DNA of 7,484 nt from positions 1 to 7,484 of the forward strand of contig JABSRR010000059.1 of assembly GCA_013215025.1 (NCBI GenBank). Reading direction: 5' to 3'. Position 1 is the stretch's first letter, and each line of letters opens with the position of its first letter. A model generated the notes under the pieces. It saw only the letters and a list, made by a program, of their open reading frames with translations. It made no database searches and was not told where the DNA came from. Positions 6,373-7,484 of the stretch are shown here, piece after piece. Made by a program: the position numbers and the translations under genes. The DNA comes from Pseudomonadales bacterium. GTDB lineage: Bacteria > Pseudomonadota > Gammaproteobacteria > Pseudomonadales > DT-91.

Positions 6373-7484
6373 TTACTTCGGCATGAAACCTAATCGTTGC
6401 TTAGAACAAATCGGGTTTGCATAAGCCTGCAGCACATGCTGACGTAAGTCCGCATCCATATCGCTTAAGCGAGCATCAAAACGCTGCTTCTCATGCTGCA
6501 GCTGATCGGCGACTAAATCCTCAGAAAACGCCTCTCGTGTTGCACCATAGACACCCTCTGGATAATGGCCATACAATTCATAAAAAGCAAAATAGTTAGT
6601 TGCATGTAGTACATAATTGCCAATGATTTGCTCATCCAGCCACTCAGCCAATTGATCAGGACCATCTACCTGATGACGAAATGGCTCACCAAAGTGTAAA
6701 TGCACCTTACCTTTGAAACCTGCAATGCCCTCTGCAATGCTTTGCACATCTTCTTGTTCCGCTTTCACATATTCGCCATGATGCGCTAAAGCCAGTAACT
6801 CTTTCGCTTTTAAACTATCACAGGGATCATACTCATAGGAAACGCTCAACGGCACAATATTGAGCGCATGCATATAGCTCGAGAAATCCTGCTTGCGTCC
6901 TGCGATGGCGAACATTTTTAAAATAGCGCTATCGGTATTATCAATGCCATCTTTTGCTCGACCCTCGCGCTGCGCAATCCATATAGAGTGCTTATCAGTT
7001 TTGATCGAATGCGCAATGTATTCACTCAATAATTTCAAATTGGCCAACAATTTCTTAGGCGAGCGCTCAGAGCGGTTTACAATAAAACTCTTATTGATGC
7101 GCATCAGCCTGGTGGCAAAATCTTGTGTTAGCAAATTATCACCAATCGCAATTCGCACGGTATTCCGGCCATTATGATATAAGGCATAGTTAGTGAATGC
7201 TGGATCCATCGCTATATCACGATGATTACTGACAAAAACATAGGCTTGGTCTTTCGGTAAATTATCCAAACCTGATACCTTGAAGCCTGAGGTTTGCGTC
7301 TCAAGCATATGATCCATGTAATGGCCTATCTTCTCTTGAAAAGATAAGACATTGTGTACATCTCTGACCTGAAACCGCAGCAACGTTTTGAGTAATGGCT
7401 TAATAAATGTCATGCACCACGCCGGCATGGCAGGAAATTTTAATGCGAGAATTGCACGAATACATTCGTCATCATTGATAATGT
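6373..7484 (-). CDS. PlsC-like (LPLAT superfamily) acyltransferase, 5' end beyond the window
   Basis: Probably a membrane-associated acyltransferase of the glycerol-phosphate/lysophospholipid family; the exact substrate cannot be read. The frame is open to the right edge (IINDDECIRAILALKFPA precedes MPAW), so the ATG at 7426-7428 is probably internal and the true start lies outside. Counting from that Met: motif I is SNHRDIAMD (67-75) with His69, motif II SFIVNRS (114-120), the motif III equivalent IAQREGRAKDG (151-161) and motif IV IVPLSVSYEYDP (191-202). Motif I reads H-x5-D instead of the usual H-x4-D, and motif III has EGR in place of FPEGTRS. A C-terminal region of about 150 residues follows the catalytic core. 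No signal peptide or clear membrane segment is seen in the part present. It is followed by dinG after 4 bases, so the two are likely co-transcribed from a promoter outside the window. I recognise the family as a conserved bacterial 'glycerol acyltransferase' without a gene name. Confidence 0.82.
   Translation of the reverse strand, partial: IINDDECIRAILALKFPAMPAWCMTFIKPLLKTLLRFQVRDVHNVLSFQEKIGHYMDHMLETQTSGFKVSGLDNLPKDQAYVFVSNHRDIAMDPAFTNYALYHNGRNTVRIAIGDNLLTQDFATRLMRINKSFIVNRSERSPKKLLANLKLLSEYIAHSIKTDKHSIWIAQREGRAKDGIDNTDSAILKMFAIAGRKQDFSSYMHALNIVPLSVSYEYDPCDSLKAKELLALAHHGEYVKAEQEDVQSIAEGIAGFKGKVHLHFGEPFRHQVDGPDQLAEWLDEQIIGNYVLHATNYFAFYELYGHYPEGVYGATREAFSEDLVADQLQHEKQRFDARLSDMDADLRQHVLQAYANPICSKQRLGFMPK

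Noticed and set aside
6893..7177. 94-codon plus-strand frame
   Set aside because: It is antisense to conserved acyltransferase motifs and has no support of its own.
1..7484. Mobile element, CRISPR array, defence or toxin-antitoxin system
   Set aside because: No transposase, integrase, terminal repeats, spacer-repeat pattern or typical small gene pair is present; every long frame is accounted for by core genes.

Overview
The window looks like ordinary chromosomal DNA from a gammaproteobacterium, probably a marine or free-living one. The evidence is a long-form (class II) ketol-acid reductoisomerase, a large and small acetolactate synthase pair of the IlvI/IlvH type with a Pseudomonas-like GEG variant in the thiamine motif, and an E. 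coli-type DinG with its iron-sulfur cysteines. Genus cannot be read from the sequence. No phage, transposon, CRISPR, tRNA or rRNA signature was seen, and base and codon usage look even across the window.

Left part (1-3465): the branched-chain amino acid block. The 3' part of ilvC runs rightward and enters from the left edge. It is followed by two hairpins, the second a clear intrinsic terminator, then about 200 bases with no recognisable gene, then a bidirectional terminator. The ilvI-ilvH operon runs leftward into that terminator, with the two genes overlapping by one base. IlvI+IlvH makes acetolactate or acetohydroxybutyrate, and IlvC takes the next step, so the three proteins act in sequence even though ilvC is convergent with ilvIH.

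Middle (3466-4223): a divergent intergenic region carries a good promoter candidate for ilvIH and two palindromic elements. It is followed by a rightward gene for a small exported DUF4124 protein, then a short convergent gap without a convincing terminator.

Right part (4224-7484): a leftward two-gene unit. A PlsC-like (LPLAT) acyltransferase, whose 5' end runs off the right edge, lies 4 bases upstream of dinG, a DNA helicase with an Fe-S cluster.

I found no sign of a new multi-gene system. The points most worth a second look are the dyad upstream of the DUF4124 gene, the atypical motif I of the acyltransferase, and the placement of dinG without a local LexA-type site.
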